Notes under the pieces: model-generated
What the model was told of the DNA's origin: nothing
What the model saw: only the letters and a program-made list of their open reading frames with translations
Database searches by the model: none
Assembly: GCF_003384725.1 (NCBI RefSeq)
Contig: NZ_QNVV01000009.1
Span: forward strand, 1-64,000
DNA from: Chryseobacterium pennipullorum
Lineage (GTDB): Bacteria; Bacteroidota; Bacteroidia; Flavobacteriales; Weeksellaceae
Direction: 5' to 3'
DNA: 64,000 nt
Shown: piece after piece, positions 53,468 through 63,328 of the stretch
How positions within the stretch are numbered: position 1 is the first letter of the stretch
Layout of the letters: each line of letters begins with the position of its first letter
Made by a program: the position numbers and the translations under genes

Positions 53468-54412
53468 TTAAATTTTCTCTGATGACTTCTCCAGAAATTC
53501 AATATTCCTCTTCAGTCCTGCGAATTTTGTTCTTTTTACGGGCGATTTTCTGAAGATTTCGGAGAACATTTCCTGGGTCAGTTCTTTCCATTCTCCTTTT
53601 TTAAAGTTTTTTAAAGCTTCATTGGGCGTAAACCGGCTCTGCATATTGGGGGCAGAGAAACGGTTCCAGGGACAAACATCCTGACAGATATCGCAGCCAA
53701 ACATCCAGTCTTCCATTTTATCCTTAAAGTAATCGGGAATTTCATTTTTCAGTTCTATGGTTGCATAAGAAATACAGCGGCTGCCATCGATGATTTTTTC
53801 CGATACAATGGCGTCCGTGGGACATGCATCAATACATTTCCTGCAGGTCCCGCAGTGATCGGTCGTTTCATGATCGGCTTTCAGTTCAAGATCACAGATG
53901 ATTTCAGCAAGAAAGTAAAAAGAGCCGTTTTGTTTGGTAATCAGGTTGGCATTTTTGCCTACCCATCCGATTCCTGATTTTCTGGCCCAGCTTCTTTCGA
54001 GAACCGGTGCAGAATCTACGAAAACCCTGAATCCGAAGTCTCCGATCTCTTTCTGCAGTTCAGCCACCATTTCCCGAAGAATCTCTTTGATCACTTCATG
54101 ATAATCCTCTGCATAGGCATATTTTGAGATTTTGAAATTCTCCAGTACTGAAATCTTCTCTTCCGGAAAGTAATTGTAGGAAAGCGAAATAACGGATCTG
54201 GAGCCTTCTACTAAAAGCCTGGGATCAAGCCTTTTGTCGAAATGGTTTTCCATATATTTCATTTCTCCGTTGAAATTATTTTTAAGCCACTGTTCAAGCG
54301 GCCTTGCATCTTCTTCTAAAAAATCAGCTTTGGAAATGCCACAACTCTGAAATCCAAAACTTTGGGCCTTGGTCTTTATCAGTTGAGCATATTTTTCAGC
54401 ATTTTGATTCAT
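53468..54412 (-). CDS. queG: Epoxyqueuosine reductase
   Basis: 314 residues from ATG 54412 ([16 protein letters not shown]). The cobalamin-binding N-terminal half includes SLSYNYFP near 80 and [20 protein letters not shown] near 155. The C-terminal half has two 4Fe-4S motifs: [12 protein letters not shown], and [11 protein letters not shown]. It reduces epoxyqueuosine to queuosine in tRNA, the last step of queuosine synthesis. Five more residues are possible from an upstream ATG at 54427. No C-terminal HEAT repeat extension, giving the short QueG form. Single gene. Confidence 0.96.
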   Translation of the reverse strand: MNQNAEKYAQLIKTKAQSFGFQSCGISKADFLEEDARPLEQWLKNNFNGEMKYMENHFDKRLDPRLLVEGSRSVISLSYNYFPEEKISVLENFKISKYAYAEDYHEVIKEILREMVAELQKEIGDFGFRVFVDSAPVLERSWARKSGIGWVGKNANLITKQNGSFYFLAEIICDLELKADHETTDHCGTCRKCIDACPTDAIVSEKIIDGSRCISYATIELKNEIPDYFKDKMEDWMFGCDICQDVCPWNRFSAPNMQSRFTPNEALKNFKKGEWKELTQEMFSEIFRKSPVKRTKFAGLKRNIEFLEKSSEKI

Positions 54413-54508
54413 AATTTCACATTGCAAAACTAAGATAATTTTATAAATTAGCGGTTTACAGAATTGTCTTTCAAAAGATGAAAAAATTATAAATTTATAT
54501 TAATAACT

Positions 54509-55726
54509 ATGAGAAAAATAAGTCTTTTAGCAGGTTTGCTTGCTACAAGTATATATTATGCACAAATAAAGTTTGAAAAAGGTTACTTCATCAACAACTC
54601 CGGTGAAAAAAAAGAAGTTCTCATCAAGAATTCAGGCTGGAAAAACAATCCTGTAGAATTTGAATACAAATTAGAAAATGCCCAGGATATCCATAAAGAA
54701 AATATCAAGAATGTTCAGGAGTTCAGTATTGACGGGGCAGAAAAATACATCAGGGCCACCGTACCGCTCGACCGTTCTTCTGAAAACCTCAATCTGATGT
54801 CTCATGACAAAGCTCCTGATTTTAAGGAGGAAACCCTATTCCTTAAATATGTTGTAGAAGGAAAGGCCGGGCTTTTTTATTATGAAGACGGTAATATTAG
54901 AAGGTATTTCTATTCTGCCGACAATACTGTTCCGCAGCAGCTTATCTACAAGCCTTACTATATAGATGAAGGCAGTATCGGCTACAATGAAGAATACAAA
55001 AAACAAATTGCGGACCACCTGAAATGCGGTATTGAAAGCAAGCAGCTTCAAAATTCAAATTATAATAAAAAAGATCTTACCCGATTGTTCACCCAGTATA
55101 ATTCATGTTCCGGAAGTCAGGCCGTCACCTATGATGACAACGGTAAAAAGAAAAGTCCGTTTCACATGAGCATCAGACCGGGAGTCACTTCCTCTTCACT
55201 GGAAACCACAAATTATTATAATTATGGCAATAAAACGTTGAATATTGATTTTGGAAATTATACATCCTTCAGAGTCGGACTTGAATTTGAATACGTCCTT
55301 CCTTTCAATAAAAATAAATGGGCTCTCTTTGTGGAACCTACGTATCAGTATTATAAAGGCAGCACGGAAATTGTTGATGATGAAAATACGTATTTTGAAT
55401 ACAGGTATACTGCAACGGCTGATTATAAATCGATAGAGATTCCGTTGGGAGTGCGACATAATTTCTTCCTGAATGACCGGGCTAAAATTTTTATCAATGC
55501 TGCCTATGTATTGGATTTTGCCATCAATTCCTCTATAAAATTCAGATACTCGGAATTAGAACTGAAATCCGTAAGTAATTTTGTCTTTGGAGCCGGGTTT
55601 AAGTACAATGACAGATTCAGTGCAGAAGTGAGAGTAGGCACCGCCAGAGGTCTGACCCGAAATTATGTAAGTGTAGGATCCGATTACAAGGCCGTATCTT
55701 TGATACTGGGGTATACCCTATTTTAA
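54509..55726 (+). CDS. Secreted outer-membrane beta-barrel protein, unknown role
   Basis: 405 residues with a signal peptide (ISLLAGLLATSIYYAQ). The N-terminal half (about 20-200) is a soluble, charged domain starting IKFEKGYFINNSGEKKEV, with Cys173 and Cys199 that could pair. From about 215 the pattern alternates hydrophobic and polar residues, ending in SLILGYTLF, typical of a PorT-like outer-membrane barrel with terminal Phe. Similar proteins occur in Chryseobacterium in several copies. No partner genes can be inferred. Confidence 0.72.
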   Translation: MRKISLLAGLLATSIYYAQIKFEKGYFINNSGEKKEVLIKNSGWKNNPVEFEYKLENAQDIHKENIKNVQEFSIDGAEKYIRATVPLDRSSENLNLMSHDKAPDFKEETLFLKYVVEGKAGLFYYEDGNIRRYFYSADNTVPQQLIYKPYYIDEGSIGYNEEYKKQIADHLKCGIESKQLQNSNYNKKDLTRLFTQYNSCSGSQAVTYDDNGKKKSPFHMSIRPGVTSSSLETTNYYNYGNKTLNIDFGNYTSFRVGLEFEYVLPFNKNKWALFVEPTYQYYKGSTEIVDDENTYFEYRYTATADYKSIEIPLGVRHNFFLNDRAKIFINAAYVLDFAINSSIKFRYSELELKSVSNFVFGAGFKYNDRFSAEVRVGTARGLTRNYVSVGSDYKAVSLILGYTLF

Positions 55727-55800
55727 ATAGTAATTATAGAAGAAGGTTTTCAAAAAAATTACGTACTTTCGTCTGTAATTTAATGTTTAAAATACCAAAT

Positions 55801-56100
55801 ATGTCTTTAATAGAAGTAATACAATCCGGAAACTATGAATTGATCGACGTTCGTGAGCCTATGGAGCTCGAAATGGACGGAAATATTGACGGGGCCAAGA
55901 ATATTCCTCTGGGCGAGGTGGAAGACAGACAAGAAGAGATTCTGTCTGTAGAAAAACCGGTAATCATTTTCTGCAGAAGTGGAAACAGAAGCGGAAAAGC
56001 ATTGGAATATCTGAACTCTCAAGGATTAAAGGATGGTTATAACGGCGGAGGCTGGGCTGAGCTAAAAGCTGTTCTGGAAGCAAATCAGGGAACTTTTTAA
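55801..56100 (+). CDS. Rhodanese-like domain protein
   Basis: 99 residues from ATG 55801. One rhodanese domain: LIDVREPMELEMDGNIDGAKNIPLGE near the start, and the active-site loop FCRSGNRSGKA with the catalytic Cys. It would carry sulfur as a persulfide or act in thiol chemistry. The frame extends to 55783 with an earlier ATG, which adds six residues before MSLIEV. No signal peptide. The HD-domain gene follows after 28 bp. Confidence 0.92.
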   Translation: MSLIEVIQSGNYELIDVREPMELEMDGNIDGAKNIPLGEVEDRQEEILSVEKPVIIFCRSGNRSGKALEYLNSQGLKDGYNGGGWAELKAVLEANQGTF

Positions 56101-56128
56101 AGTTCCTTTTTTTATATCTTTTTGGGCC

Positions 56129-56746
56129 ATGAACCTTAAGAACCGATTTGAGAACCTCTGTCTCAGTTTTACGAATGACCATGAGGAAATAGGTGGTCTG
56201 TGGAAGGAGATTGAGAAACAATATACCGAAAAAGGCAGGCATTATCACAATCTGGAGCATCTTGAAAATATGTTTCTCGAGCTTGAATCCGTAAAAGAAA
56301 GAATTTCGGATTTCAGAGTTTTATCTTTTTCCGTCTTTTATCACGATATCATCTACAATCCCACCTCTAAATCCAACGAAGAAAAAAGTGCTTTGAGAGC
56401 TGCAGAAAGGCTGAGTGCACTTGGACTGCCACAAAATAACATACAGTATATTTCTGATCAGATTCTGGCAACCCGGCTTCATCAAAAATCAGAACATGAA
56501 GACACCAATTATCTTTTGGATGCCGATCTTTCCATCCTTGGAAAGGATTTTGAAAGCTACCTTGCCTACACCAAAATGATCAGAAAGGAATATTCCATCT
56601 ATCCTGATATGCTCTACAAACCAGGAAGAAAAAGGGTCCTGAAACATTTCCTGGATCTTGACAGCATCTTTAAGACCGTGAGCTTTAAAGGAAAATACGA
56701 AATCCAGGCAAGAAGGAATATTGAAGCTGAGCTTCAGCAACTTTAG
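56129..56746 (+). CDS. HD-domain metal-dependent phosphohydrolase
   Basis: 205 residues. Metal-binding motifs: HNLEHLENMF near 38, FYHDIIYNPTSKSNEEKSA near 70 (the HD pair) and DADLSILG near 130 (final Asp). This is the predicted HD-superfamily hydrolase seen in many Bacteroidota as a lone small protein; substrates are probably nucleotides. Follows the rhodanese gene by 28 bp, so probably co-transcribed, and ends at a symmetrical terminator. Confidence 0.85.
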   Translation: MNLKNRFENLCLSFTNDHEEIGGLWKEIEKQYTEKGRHYHNLEHLENMFLELESVKERISDFRVLSFSVFYHDIIYNPTSKSNEEKSALRAAERLSALGLPQNNIQYISDQILATRLHQKSEHEDTNYLLDADLSILGKDFESYLAYTKMIRKEYSIYPDMLYKPGRKRVLKHFLDLDSIFKTVSFKGKYEIQARRNIEAELQQL

Positions 56747-56750
56747 TAGA

Positions 56751-56776
56751 AAAAGACAGCCAGCTGGCCGTCTTTT
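56751..56776. terminator. Bidirectional terminator
   Basis: Stem AAAAGAC/GTCTTTT enclosing the palindromic GCCAGCTGGC. Confidence 0.8.
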
Positions 56777-56782
56777 CTTATT

Positions 56783-57553
56783 TTAATGATTCTGATTTAT
56801 AAAGTGAGCCGCTTTTGCCAGCACCAGTTCCGGGGCTTCTTTATGTGGGGTGTGTCCCAGACCGGGAATAATGTATTGTTCAGATTGACCACTCACCTGA
56901 GAAACGGTTTTCTCCATTTGTTCCAAAGTACCGTATTCATCATTTTCACCTTGAATAAAAAGCAGGGGACTTGTCACATTCTTTAATGCATATTCGATAT
57001 TCCAGCTTTTAAAACGGTCACTCAGCCAAATTTCTGTCCATGCTTTTACGATCATTTCGACTTTATCGCCATGATATTTTTGGAGACGTTCCGGAAGGTT
57101 GGTAGTATGGTATGCCTCCAAAGCATCCTTAACGCCTTTTACGGTAACATCTTCCACAAAAATATGTCCTGCTTCACAGATGATTGCTTTTACTTTTTCG
57201 GGATATTTTGAAGCAAATAGCAGAGCTATTGTTCCCCCATCACTGTGACCGAAAAGAATGACTTCCTGGATGTTTAACGTATTCAGTACTTCATTTAAAA
57301 TGTCCGCCTCGGTCTCCATATAGTTATTTTCTCTCTGATGAGAAAACATTGGAAAAGACTTTCCATATCCTAAACGGTCATACATCAGAACATTGCATTC
57401 AGTTTGTCCTGACAATTTAGCCGGAAAATCCCTCCAGAGCTGACTGCAACCTAAAGAATCGTGCAAAAATACAATTGTCGGTTTATGTTCAAATGAATCA
57501 CTCTGCTCTACATAAAGTCTTTTACCACTTACACTGATGATACTCCCTTCCAT
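56783..57553 (-). CDS. Alpha/beta hydrolase
   Basis: 256 residues from ATG 57553 (MEGSIISVSGKRLYVEQ). PTIVFLHDSLGCSQLWRDFP (oxyanion region), GHSDGG (nucleophile elbow with Ser), the acid in GENDEYGTLEQM and the His in GLGHTPH complete a serine triad. Substrate unknown. It starts 13 bp after the nitronate monooxygenase stop, so an operon. The frame is open upstream to 57646, but that would overlap the nitronate gene by 80 bp. Confidence 0.88.
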   Translation of the reverse strand: MEGSIISVSGKRLYVEQSDSFEHKPTIVFLHDSLGCSQLWRDFPAKLSGQTECNVLMYDRLGYGKSFPMFSHQRENNYMETEADILNEVLNTLNIQEVILFGHSDGGTIALLFASKYPEKVKAIICEAGHIFVEDVTVKGVKDALEAYHTTNLPERLQKYHGDKVEMIVKAWTEIWLSDRFKSWNIEYALKNVTSPLLFIQGENDEYGTLEQMEKTVSQVSGQSEQYIIPGLGHTPHKEAPELVLAKAAHFINQNH

Positions 57554-57566
57554 TACCTTTACATGA

Positions 57567-58556
57567 TTATAATTGCGGATTGTTTGCTGCGTTGAATTCT
57601 TTAAGTAAGTTTTGAAAAACTTCTTCCACGGGAAGAATGTCGTCAATTAAAGCTGATACCTGTCCGATTTCTAATTCGCCTTCTTCCATATCTCCTTCAA
57701 ACATTCCTTTTTTAGCTCTTGCACGGCCTAAGGAAGCAATTAAGGATTCTTTGTTTCTTCCGGTTTGATAGATATCTTCGAGTTCGTTGAAAAACTTATT
57801 TTTAACCATTCTTACAGGAGCCAGCTCTTTTAAGGTAAGATGGGTGTCACCCTCCTGAAGTTCTGTAATTTTTCTTTTCCAGTTCTCGTGGGCACTGGCT
57901 TCGGTAGTGGCCGCGAAGCGTGAACCGATCTGCACTCCGTCTGCTCCGAGAATCATTGCGGCTTTCATTTGTGAGCCGAGAGCAATTCCTCCGGCAGCAA
58001 TCAGAGGTTTAGAGATGTGTTTTCTGACATTGGGGATCAGACAGAAAGTAGTGGTTTCATCCCTTCCATTGTGGCCGCCTGCTTCAAACCCTTCTGCAAC
58101 GACAGCATCTACTCCGGCCTCCTCACATTTCATTGCAAACTTGGTAGAGGAAACAACATGGGCTACTTTTATGCCTTCTTTCTGAAGGGTTTCTGTATAG
58201 GTTTTAGGATTTCCTGCTGAAGTAAACACGATCTTTACCCCTTCTTCCAGAATGATCTGAATGATCTCTTCAAGATTGGGATACAGCATCGGAACATTCA
58301 CCCCAAAAGGCTGATCTGTTGCCTGTTTACATTTCTGAATATTCTCTCTTAAGATATCAGGATACATACTTCCTGCACCTATTATTCCTAACCCTCCACA
58401 GTTTGAAACTGCTGAAGCCAGTCTCCATCCGGAATGCCAGATCATACCTGCCTGGATAACAGGATATTTTATATTGAAAAGCTGCGTAATTCTATTTTGG
58501 TTATCCTGCATCTCATGAAGTTTTTTTGCTGAATTGAAATCTATAAAATTGCTCAT
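57567..58556 (-). CDS. Nitronate monooxygenase family flavoprotein
   Basis: 329 residues from ATG 58556 (MSNFIDFNSAKK). TIM-barrel FMN enzyme: YPVIQAGMIWHSG near 33, GGLGIIGAG, FTSAGNPKTY, AEGFEAGGHNGRD near 163 (catalytic His region) and IAAGGIALGSQMKAAMILGADGVQIGSRF near 195. The family oxidises alkyl nitronates, detoxifying propionate-3-nitronate. It is co-transcribed with the downstream hydrolase. Confidence 0.9.
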   Translation of the reverse strand: MSNFIDFNSAKKLHEMQDNQNRITQLFNIKYPVIQAGMIWHSGWRLASAVSNCGGLGIIGAGSMYPDILRENIQKCKQATDQPFGVNVPMLYPNLEEIIQIILEEGVKIVFTSAGNPKTYTETLQKEGIKVAHVVSSTKFAMKCEEAGVDAVVAEGFEAGGHNGRDETTTFCLIPNVRKHISKPLIAAGGIALGSQMKAAMILGADGVQIGSRFAATTEASAHENWKRKITELQEGDTHLTLKELAPVRMVKNKFFNELEDIYQTGRNKESLIASLGRARAKKGMFEGDMEEGELEIGQVSALIDDILPVEEVFQNLLKEFNAANNPQL

Positions 58557-58697
58557 GCGTAAAAATACTAAAAACAACCGTTTTGAAGGGAATATATTGC
58601 AGGATTTTCAAGCAAAAATATCTTAATATTAAGGTGGAAAAACAGGATTTATTAATTGAATTTCCAAAGGCTGTAAGCGCCTTTTAGAATGAGGACA

Positions 58698-58728
58698 TAA
58701 AAAAACCTCCAGAAGTTCTGAAGGTTTT
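58698..58728 (-). terminator. Terminator of the SurA-like gene
   Basis: An imperfect stem, AAAACCT.CAGAA/TTCTG.AGGTTTT, with a run of seven T on the minus strand. Confidence 0.75.
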
Positions 58729-58732
58729 GATT

Positions 58733-60100
58733 TTATTTTTTGATGGCTTCTTTTTTCCAGTTGGATTTGAAGCTACAGCTGTCGTAACGTCCGTCAATAG
58801 AAATAAAAGTTGTCGGCAATTTAGAATTAACAAACTTTTCTACCATTTCGTTCTTTTTCTTATTAAGCGCCATCTGCTTGATTCTGCTGAAGTCTGTTTC
58901 CAGCGTAATCTGGTGGGCAGGAATCACATCATCCATTTTAATGATCTTCACCACTTTTCTTCTGTTTTCGTCATCTTCAAAAGCGGTGGTGATATCTCCT
59001 TTGTTCAAACCAGCCAATTCATAACTGATAGTTCCGGGGATACTTTCTCTTTCTATTTTATCAGAACCATCTCCTCCCGGGATTATCCCTGCATTGAATT
59101 TGGTTCTTTTATCATCTGAAAATCTGAAGGCAGCGTCCTTAAAGGTCATCTTGCCATCCATTATAAGTCCTCTGATGCTGTCTAACTTTGCCTTTGCCGT
59201 TTTCATTTCCTCATCTGTAGGCGTGGCCTTCAGCAGGATGTGTCTTGCATCATATACTTTACCCGATTTTTTGACCAGCTGAATAATGTGGTATCCGAAT
59301 TCGGATTCAATAGGATCTGAAATTTCATTTTCCTGAAGGTTCAGTGCTGCGGCCTCAAATGGCTTTACCATTTGCCCTTTATTGATCCCTTTATATAATC
59401 CCCCATTGGAAGCTGACCCTTCATCTTCAGAATAAATTCTTGCCTGGCTTTCAAAAGTTTCTCCCCCGGCAATATCCTGCTTGATCTTTTTCAGCCTGTT
59501 GATAAGATCCTGCTTGTGAGCTTCTGTCAGAGTAGGATAAATCATGATCTGAGCCAATGTCACCTCATCTTTGATCTGAGGAAGCTGAAGCTTATACATA
59601 TTGTAAAAGTCTGTCACTTCATTTGGGGTAACGTCAGCTTTTTCAGTGACTCTCTGGTATTTTGCCTGTCCATAATATTGGTCAGTATCTATCTTTTCGA
59701 TAGCATTCTTCATTTCATAAGCATTTCTGAACTTATAAGCAGTCAGTAATGCTTTTTCATCCGGAAATTGAGAAAGCAACTGACGGTATTTTGCATTAGC
59801 CTGTTCTTTAATTGCTGCAGAACGGTTTTCGATCAATGTATCTTTTTTTGCTTCGTATACAAGAAGCTTATTGCTGATAAGGTTTTCCAGGAACTCACAT
59901 TTATCGGTATTGGTAGCACCCTGCTGTTTTCCATAATTCATCTGCTCTGCTACATCGGATTCCAAAACAATTTCATCTCCGATAACAGCTGCAATACCAT
60001 CCACCAAATCTCCTTGTTTTAGCTGGGCATTCATCATATCTGAAGAAAAAATCATGATAAAAATCCCAAGAAGAAAAGTGATTTTTAGTTTATTTGTCAT
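58733..60100 (-). CDS. SurA-like periplasmic peptidyl-prolyl isomerase
   Basis: 455 residues. Signal peptide to about MNAQ (residue 25), SurA-type N-domain (GIAAVIGDEIVLESDV near 34, FLENLISNKLL), then two PpiC (parvulin) domains: LAQIMIYPTLTEAHKQ to FGYHIIQLVKK, and DARHILLKATPTDEEM onward. SurA-type proteins chaperone outer-membrane beta-barrels. The second parvulin domain is the more degenerate one. Several barrel proteins in this window would be clients. Own terminator; 86 bp from the PfkB gene upstream. Confidence 0.9.
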   Translation of the reverse strand: MTNKLKITFLLGIFIMIFSSDMMNAQLKQGDLVDGIAAVIGDEIVLESDVAEQMNYGKQQGATNTDKCEFLENLISNKLLVYEAKKDTLIENRSAAIKEQANAKYRQLLSQFPDEKALLTAYKFRNAYEMKNAIEKIDTDQYYGQAKYQRVTEKADVTPNEVTDFYNMYKLQLPQIKDEVTLAQIMIYPTLTEAHKQDLINRLKKIKQDIAGGETFESQARIYSEDEGSASNGGLYKGINKGQMVKPFEAAALNLQENEISDPIESEFGYHIIQLVKKSGKVYDARHILLKATPTDEEMKTAKAKLDSIRGLIMDGKMTFKDAAFRFSDDKRTKFNAGIIPGGDGSDKIERESIPGTISYELAGLNKGDITTAFEDDENRRKVVKIIKMDDVIPAHQITLETDFSRIKQMALNKKKNEMVEKFVNSKLPTTFISIDGRYDSCSFKSNWKKEAIKK

Positions 60101-60186
60101 TTTACTATTTTAACAAGTTGCAAATTTAGAATTCTTAACGAATTTTACTCAATTTTTTATTATAAATATTTCTTAAAAAGACTTAT

Positions 60187-61110
60187 TTACTGCAGTTCAA
60201 CATCAAATGTCGTCAATTCTTTGAATTGTCTCAATCTAGTGAACATATCGGATTCGTTTACTTCTTCTATTCTTTCTGTTCCAAATTTCTCTACAGTGAA
60301 CGAAGCCATGGCAGATCCAACGATCAGTGCAGACTTCATGGTATCGAAATCGAATTTTCCTTTTTTGGCAAGGTATGCGGCAAATCCTCCAGCAAAAGTA
60401 TCTCCGGCTCCTGTCGGGTCAAAAACCTCTTCCAGTGGAAGCGCAGGAATGGCAAATACTTTCTGGTCATGGAAAAGTAAAGCACCATGCTCTCCTTTTT
60501 TAATGATGACATATTCAGGACCCATCGCGTGGATCTTTTTAGCTGCTTTTACTAAAGAGTACTCTCCGGAAAGTTGTCTTGCTTCCTCATCGTTGATGGT
60601 AATGACATCTGTTTTTGCAATCATCTCCATCAGAATATCCCACGCACAATCCATCCAGAAATTCATGGTATCAAGGATAACCAGCTTCGGACGGTTATTC
60701 ATTTTTTCAAGTACAGACAACTGAACTCCCGGGTGTAGGTTTCCAAGTAATAAAATTTCGGCATCCTGCATTGAATCCGGGATTTTTGGATCAAAATTCT
60801 CCAGTACATTAACTTCTGTGGCCAAAGTATCTCTGGTATTCAAGTCGTTATGATATCTTCCTGACCAGAAGAATGTTTTTCCTTCTTTGATGATCTCAAT
60901 TCCCTCAATGTTTACTTCTCTTCCTGTGAACATATCGAGATGTTCCTGTGGAAAGTCCCCTCCTACTACAGAAACAATTCCGGATTTAACGCCTAAAATA
61001 GATGAAGTGATCCCAATATAAGTGGCTGCACCGCCTAAAATCTTATCCGTTTTACCAAATGGTGTTTCAATTGCATCAAATGCAACACTTCCTACAACTA
61101 AAAGTTTCAT
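60187..61110 (-). CDS. PfkB-family nucleoside/sugar kinase
   Basis: 307 residues. LVVGSVAFDAIETPFGKTDKILGGAATY near the start (GG motif), VITINDEEARQLSG in the middle and DPTGAGDTFAGGFAAYL with the catalytic Asp near 240. It is typical of the Bacteroidota sugar-kinase group within PfkB (ribokinase/adenosine-kinase-like). Substrate not assignable. It lies directly downstream of gldD (27 bp), in the mutY-gldD-kinase run. Confidence 0.88.
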   Translation of the reverse strand: MKLLVVGSVAFDAIETPFGKTDKILGGAATYIGITSSILGVKSGIVSVVGGDFPQEHLDMFTGREVNIEGIEIIKEGKTFFWSGRYHNDLNTRDTLATEVNVLENFDPKIPDSMQDAEILLLGNLHPGVQLSVLEKMNNRPKLVILDTMNFWMDCAWDILMEMIAKTDVITINDEEARQLSGEYSLVKAAKKIHAMGPEYVIIKKGEHGALLFHDQKVFAIPALPLEEVFDPTGAGDTFAGGFAAYLAKKGKFDFDTMKSALIVGSAMASFTVEKFGTERIEEVNESDMFTRLRQFKELTTFDVELQ

Positions 61111-61137
61111 ATATTTTTCAATGTATATTAAAAGTAA

Positions 61138-61695
61138 TTATTTTTTCCATTCAAAAGAATCCAGCAGGTGCTTCATATCGTTTTTGATATAGTTTACTGC
61201 AGGAGCCAGAGAATCCGGTTTCGGTCTCGTATTAAAGTATAGATAAGCAGTCACGAAGTGCTTCGTGCTGTCTGTAATGTAAAACTGAAGATTGGAAGCC
61301 GTCTGCCCTTTCAGCTCATAAAAGTTTCCATATACCTTTTTTTCAGGATACTGAAAAGATTTGGTATCGATGGAACTTGCTTTAATGGTATGTTCATATA
61401 CCATTTTCTCGGCTTCCCTGATATGGTCTGCAAAGTCATTCTGTATGGGGTAATAGGTAACGAATACCTTGGCTTTCATTTTCGGATAGTTCAGGTAAAA
61501 CCAGCATGGTTTTTTGGCTGGTGTTATCGAGGCAAAATCCGAAAACTCAAAAGTATAGGCACAGTCGTTTTCAAACTTCTGGTACTTCGGTGCCGGATAT
61601 TCAAGACGCAGTTCGCCGTAAGGTTTCGGAACAGGGTCTTTTCCACATGAAATTAAAAGCAGTGATACAAAAATAAAAATGACTTTTTTAATCAT
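61138..61695 (-). CDS. gldD: Gliding-motility-associated lipoprotein GldD
   Basis: 185 residues from ATG 61695, lipobox LLLISCG. PKPYGELRLEYPAPKYQKF, CAYTFEFSDFA, KPCWFYLNYPKMKAKVFVTYYPI and the C-terminal YFNTRPKPDSLAPAVNYIKNDM match GldD. In gliding relatives, GldD is needed for motility and for stability of the T9SS machinery; Chryseobacterium does not glide but keeps Gld proteins. GldE, often beside gldD, is not in this window. mutY precedes it with a 44-bp gap. Confidence 0.9.
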   Translation of the reverse strand: MIKKVIFIFVSLLLISCGKDPVPKPYGELRLEYPAPKYQKFENDCAYTFEFSDFASITPAKKPCWFYLNYPKMKAKVFVTYYPIQNDFADHIREAEKMVYEHTIKASSIDTKSFQYPEKKVYGNFYELKGQTASNLQFYITDSTKHFVTAYLYFNTRPKPDSLAPAVNYIKNDMKHLLDSFEWKK

Positions 61696-61739
61696 TTTGC
61701 AAAAGTACAAATTAGATTTTAGATTTCGGAAGACAAATT

Positions 61740-62774
61740 TCAGTCTTTCAATGTGTTTTGAATGTAATTTTCCAAAGGCTTCGGAAACGATTTCTCGTGG
61801 GAGCCTTCAACATCTGTAATGAGATATTGATTTTCAGTGATGAAATCATTCCATACCTCTTCAGAAGTCACTTCAACATTAAACATTTCAATGCTTAAAT
61901 TCTTGTGAGTCAGCTTGTGGCTAATCGTTTTTGAAGCTGTAACGAATGGTTCCATTTCAAAAGGAATGGAGATGGGAAATTCAAATAATTTCTTCCAGAT
62001 AAAGTCATCTTTTCTCTGACGGATCAGAAACTGCCCGTTTCTGTGGACAAAGTAATAGGTCAGAGCAAGATCCTCCGCTTTTACTTTCTTACTTTTTACC
62101 GGGTAATCTGAAGTTTTCTGCAGAGAAAAAGCAAGACAATCGTCATTAACAGGACATTCTCCACAAAGAGGATTTTTAGGTTTACATATTTCAGAGCCTA
62201 CATCCATCATCGCCTGGTTGAAATCTCCTACATTCTCCGGCATGATTAACGCTGCCAGTTCAGAAAAATAAGTGAAAGCCCTGGAGTTTGAGACATCAAA
62301 GTCATCCGCAAAAAGACGGCTCAATACCCGGTAAAAATTACCATCAACTGCCGGCATCTTTCCTCCAAAACATATACTTGAAACTGCGGCGGCTGTATAT
62401 TTCCCGACTCCTTTCAGCTTCAGAATATCCTCATATTGCGAAGGAAATATTCCCTGATAATCGTCCATAATCTGTTGGGCAGCGGTATGGATATTAATGG
62501 CCCTGGAATAATATCCCAAGCCTTTCCAGTACAGCAGAACTTCATTCTCTTCAGCTTCTGCCAGAGTTTTCACGTCCGGAAATCTTTTAATGAAATTATT
62601 GTAATGATTTAATCCCTGGCTGATTCTGGTCTGTTGAAAAACAATTTCACAGATCCAGATTTTATAAGGATCTTTCGTCTGTCTGAAAGGCAGATCCCGT
62701 GCATTATTCCTATACCATTCCAAAAGCCTGTTTCCGATATGCCGAAAATCAGGGCTTGTTCTATTTTGTTCCAA
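61740..62774 (-). CDS. mutY: A/G-specific adenine glycosylase
   Basis: 344 residues. DLPFRQTKDPYKIWICEIVFQQTR near 28 (catalytic Glu region), helix-hairpin-helix GVGKYTAAAVSSICF near 120 with the catalytic Asp in PAVDGN, and the 4Fe-4S cluster CKPKNPLCGECPVNDDC. The C-terminal third has the NUDIX-like lesion-recognition fold. It removes adenine opposite 8-oxoguanine. First gene of the run containing gldD and the PfkB kinase. Confidence 0.97.
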   Translation of the reverse strand: MEQNRTSPDFRHIGNRLLEWYRNNARDLPFRQTKDPYKIWICEIVFQQTRISQGLNHYNNFIKRFPDVKTLAEAEENEVLLYWKGLGYYSRAINIHTAAQQIMDDYQGIFPSQYEDILKLKGVGKYTAAAVSSICFGGKMPAVDGNFYRVLSRLFADDFDVSNSRAFTYFSELAALIMPENVGDFNQAMMDVGSEICKPKNPLCGECPVNDDCLAFSLQKTSDYPVKSKKVKAEDLALTYYFVHRNGQFLIRQRKDDFIWKKLFEFPISIPFEMEPFVTASKTISHKLTHKNLSIEMFNVEVTSEEVWNDFITENQYLITDVEGSHEKSFPKPLENYIQNTLKD

Positions 62775-62841
62775 AAACCTAATCTGTTTAATCTTGTAAA
62801 AGAGTATTTTCTTTTACCTGAAGATACAAAGATAAGCTTAT

Positions 62842-63300
62842 TTATTTTTTCTTGACAGCATATACAGGTGCAGCCCTTAGCCATTGATATCTCAGTTTCT
62901 TATCTTTCGCAATAAAACGGTATCCCTCAAGATGTTTGAGGTAAACATAGATGGAATCATCGGTCTTATTCAGTTTTAACCTTTGAACGGAGAGAAACTG
63001 CATGGGATATTCTACAATTGAATCCCGTACTGTTTTTAGTGTCCTTCCTGATCTTATTTTGTAAATAAAGAATGATCTTCCTCTTCCTTTTGAGCTATCT
63101 GCCAGTTTTACGTCTGAACTGGCAATAACGAGTTCGCTGCCGTCAAAGCATTCATCTTCATTCATGATATAAGCTTTGCCTTCTTTACGCTCATGGGCAA
63201 AAAGATCTTCTTCATAATGTCCCGGGCTCTGGTATTTTTTTTCACAGCTTAAAATTATCATCAATAAAGCCGGAAATCCGGCCATAAGCTTTTTATTCAT
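62842..63300 (-). CDS. Small lipoprotein of unknown function
   Basis: 152 residues from ATG 63300. Signal peptide and lipobox MIILSCE (Cys19), then a charged domain with a beta-rich look (GRGRSFFIYKIRSGRTLKTV). Family not recognised. It sits between mutY and the T6SS sheath gene, separated from the latter by a terminator. T6SSiii loci do contain a lipoprotein (TssQ), but I see nothing that ties this protein to that role. Confidence 0.7.
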   Translation of the reverse strand: MNKKLMAGFPALLMIILSCEKKYQSPGHYEEDLFAHERKEGKAYIMNEDECFDGSELVIASSDVKLADSSKGRGRSFFIYKIRSGRTLKTVRDSIVEYPMQFLSVQRLKLNKTDDSIYVYLKHLEGYRFIAKDKKLRYQWLRAAPVYAVKKK

Positions 63301-63328
63301 CTTAATATTCATAGGTGTATTGGTAGAA

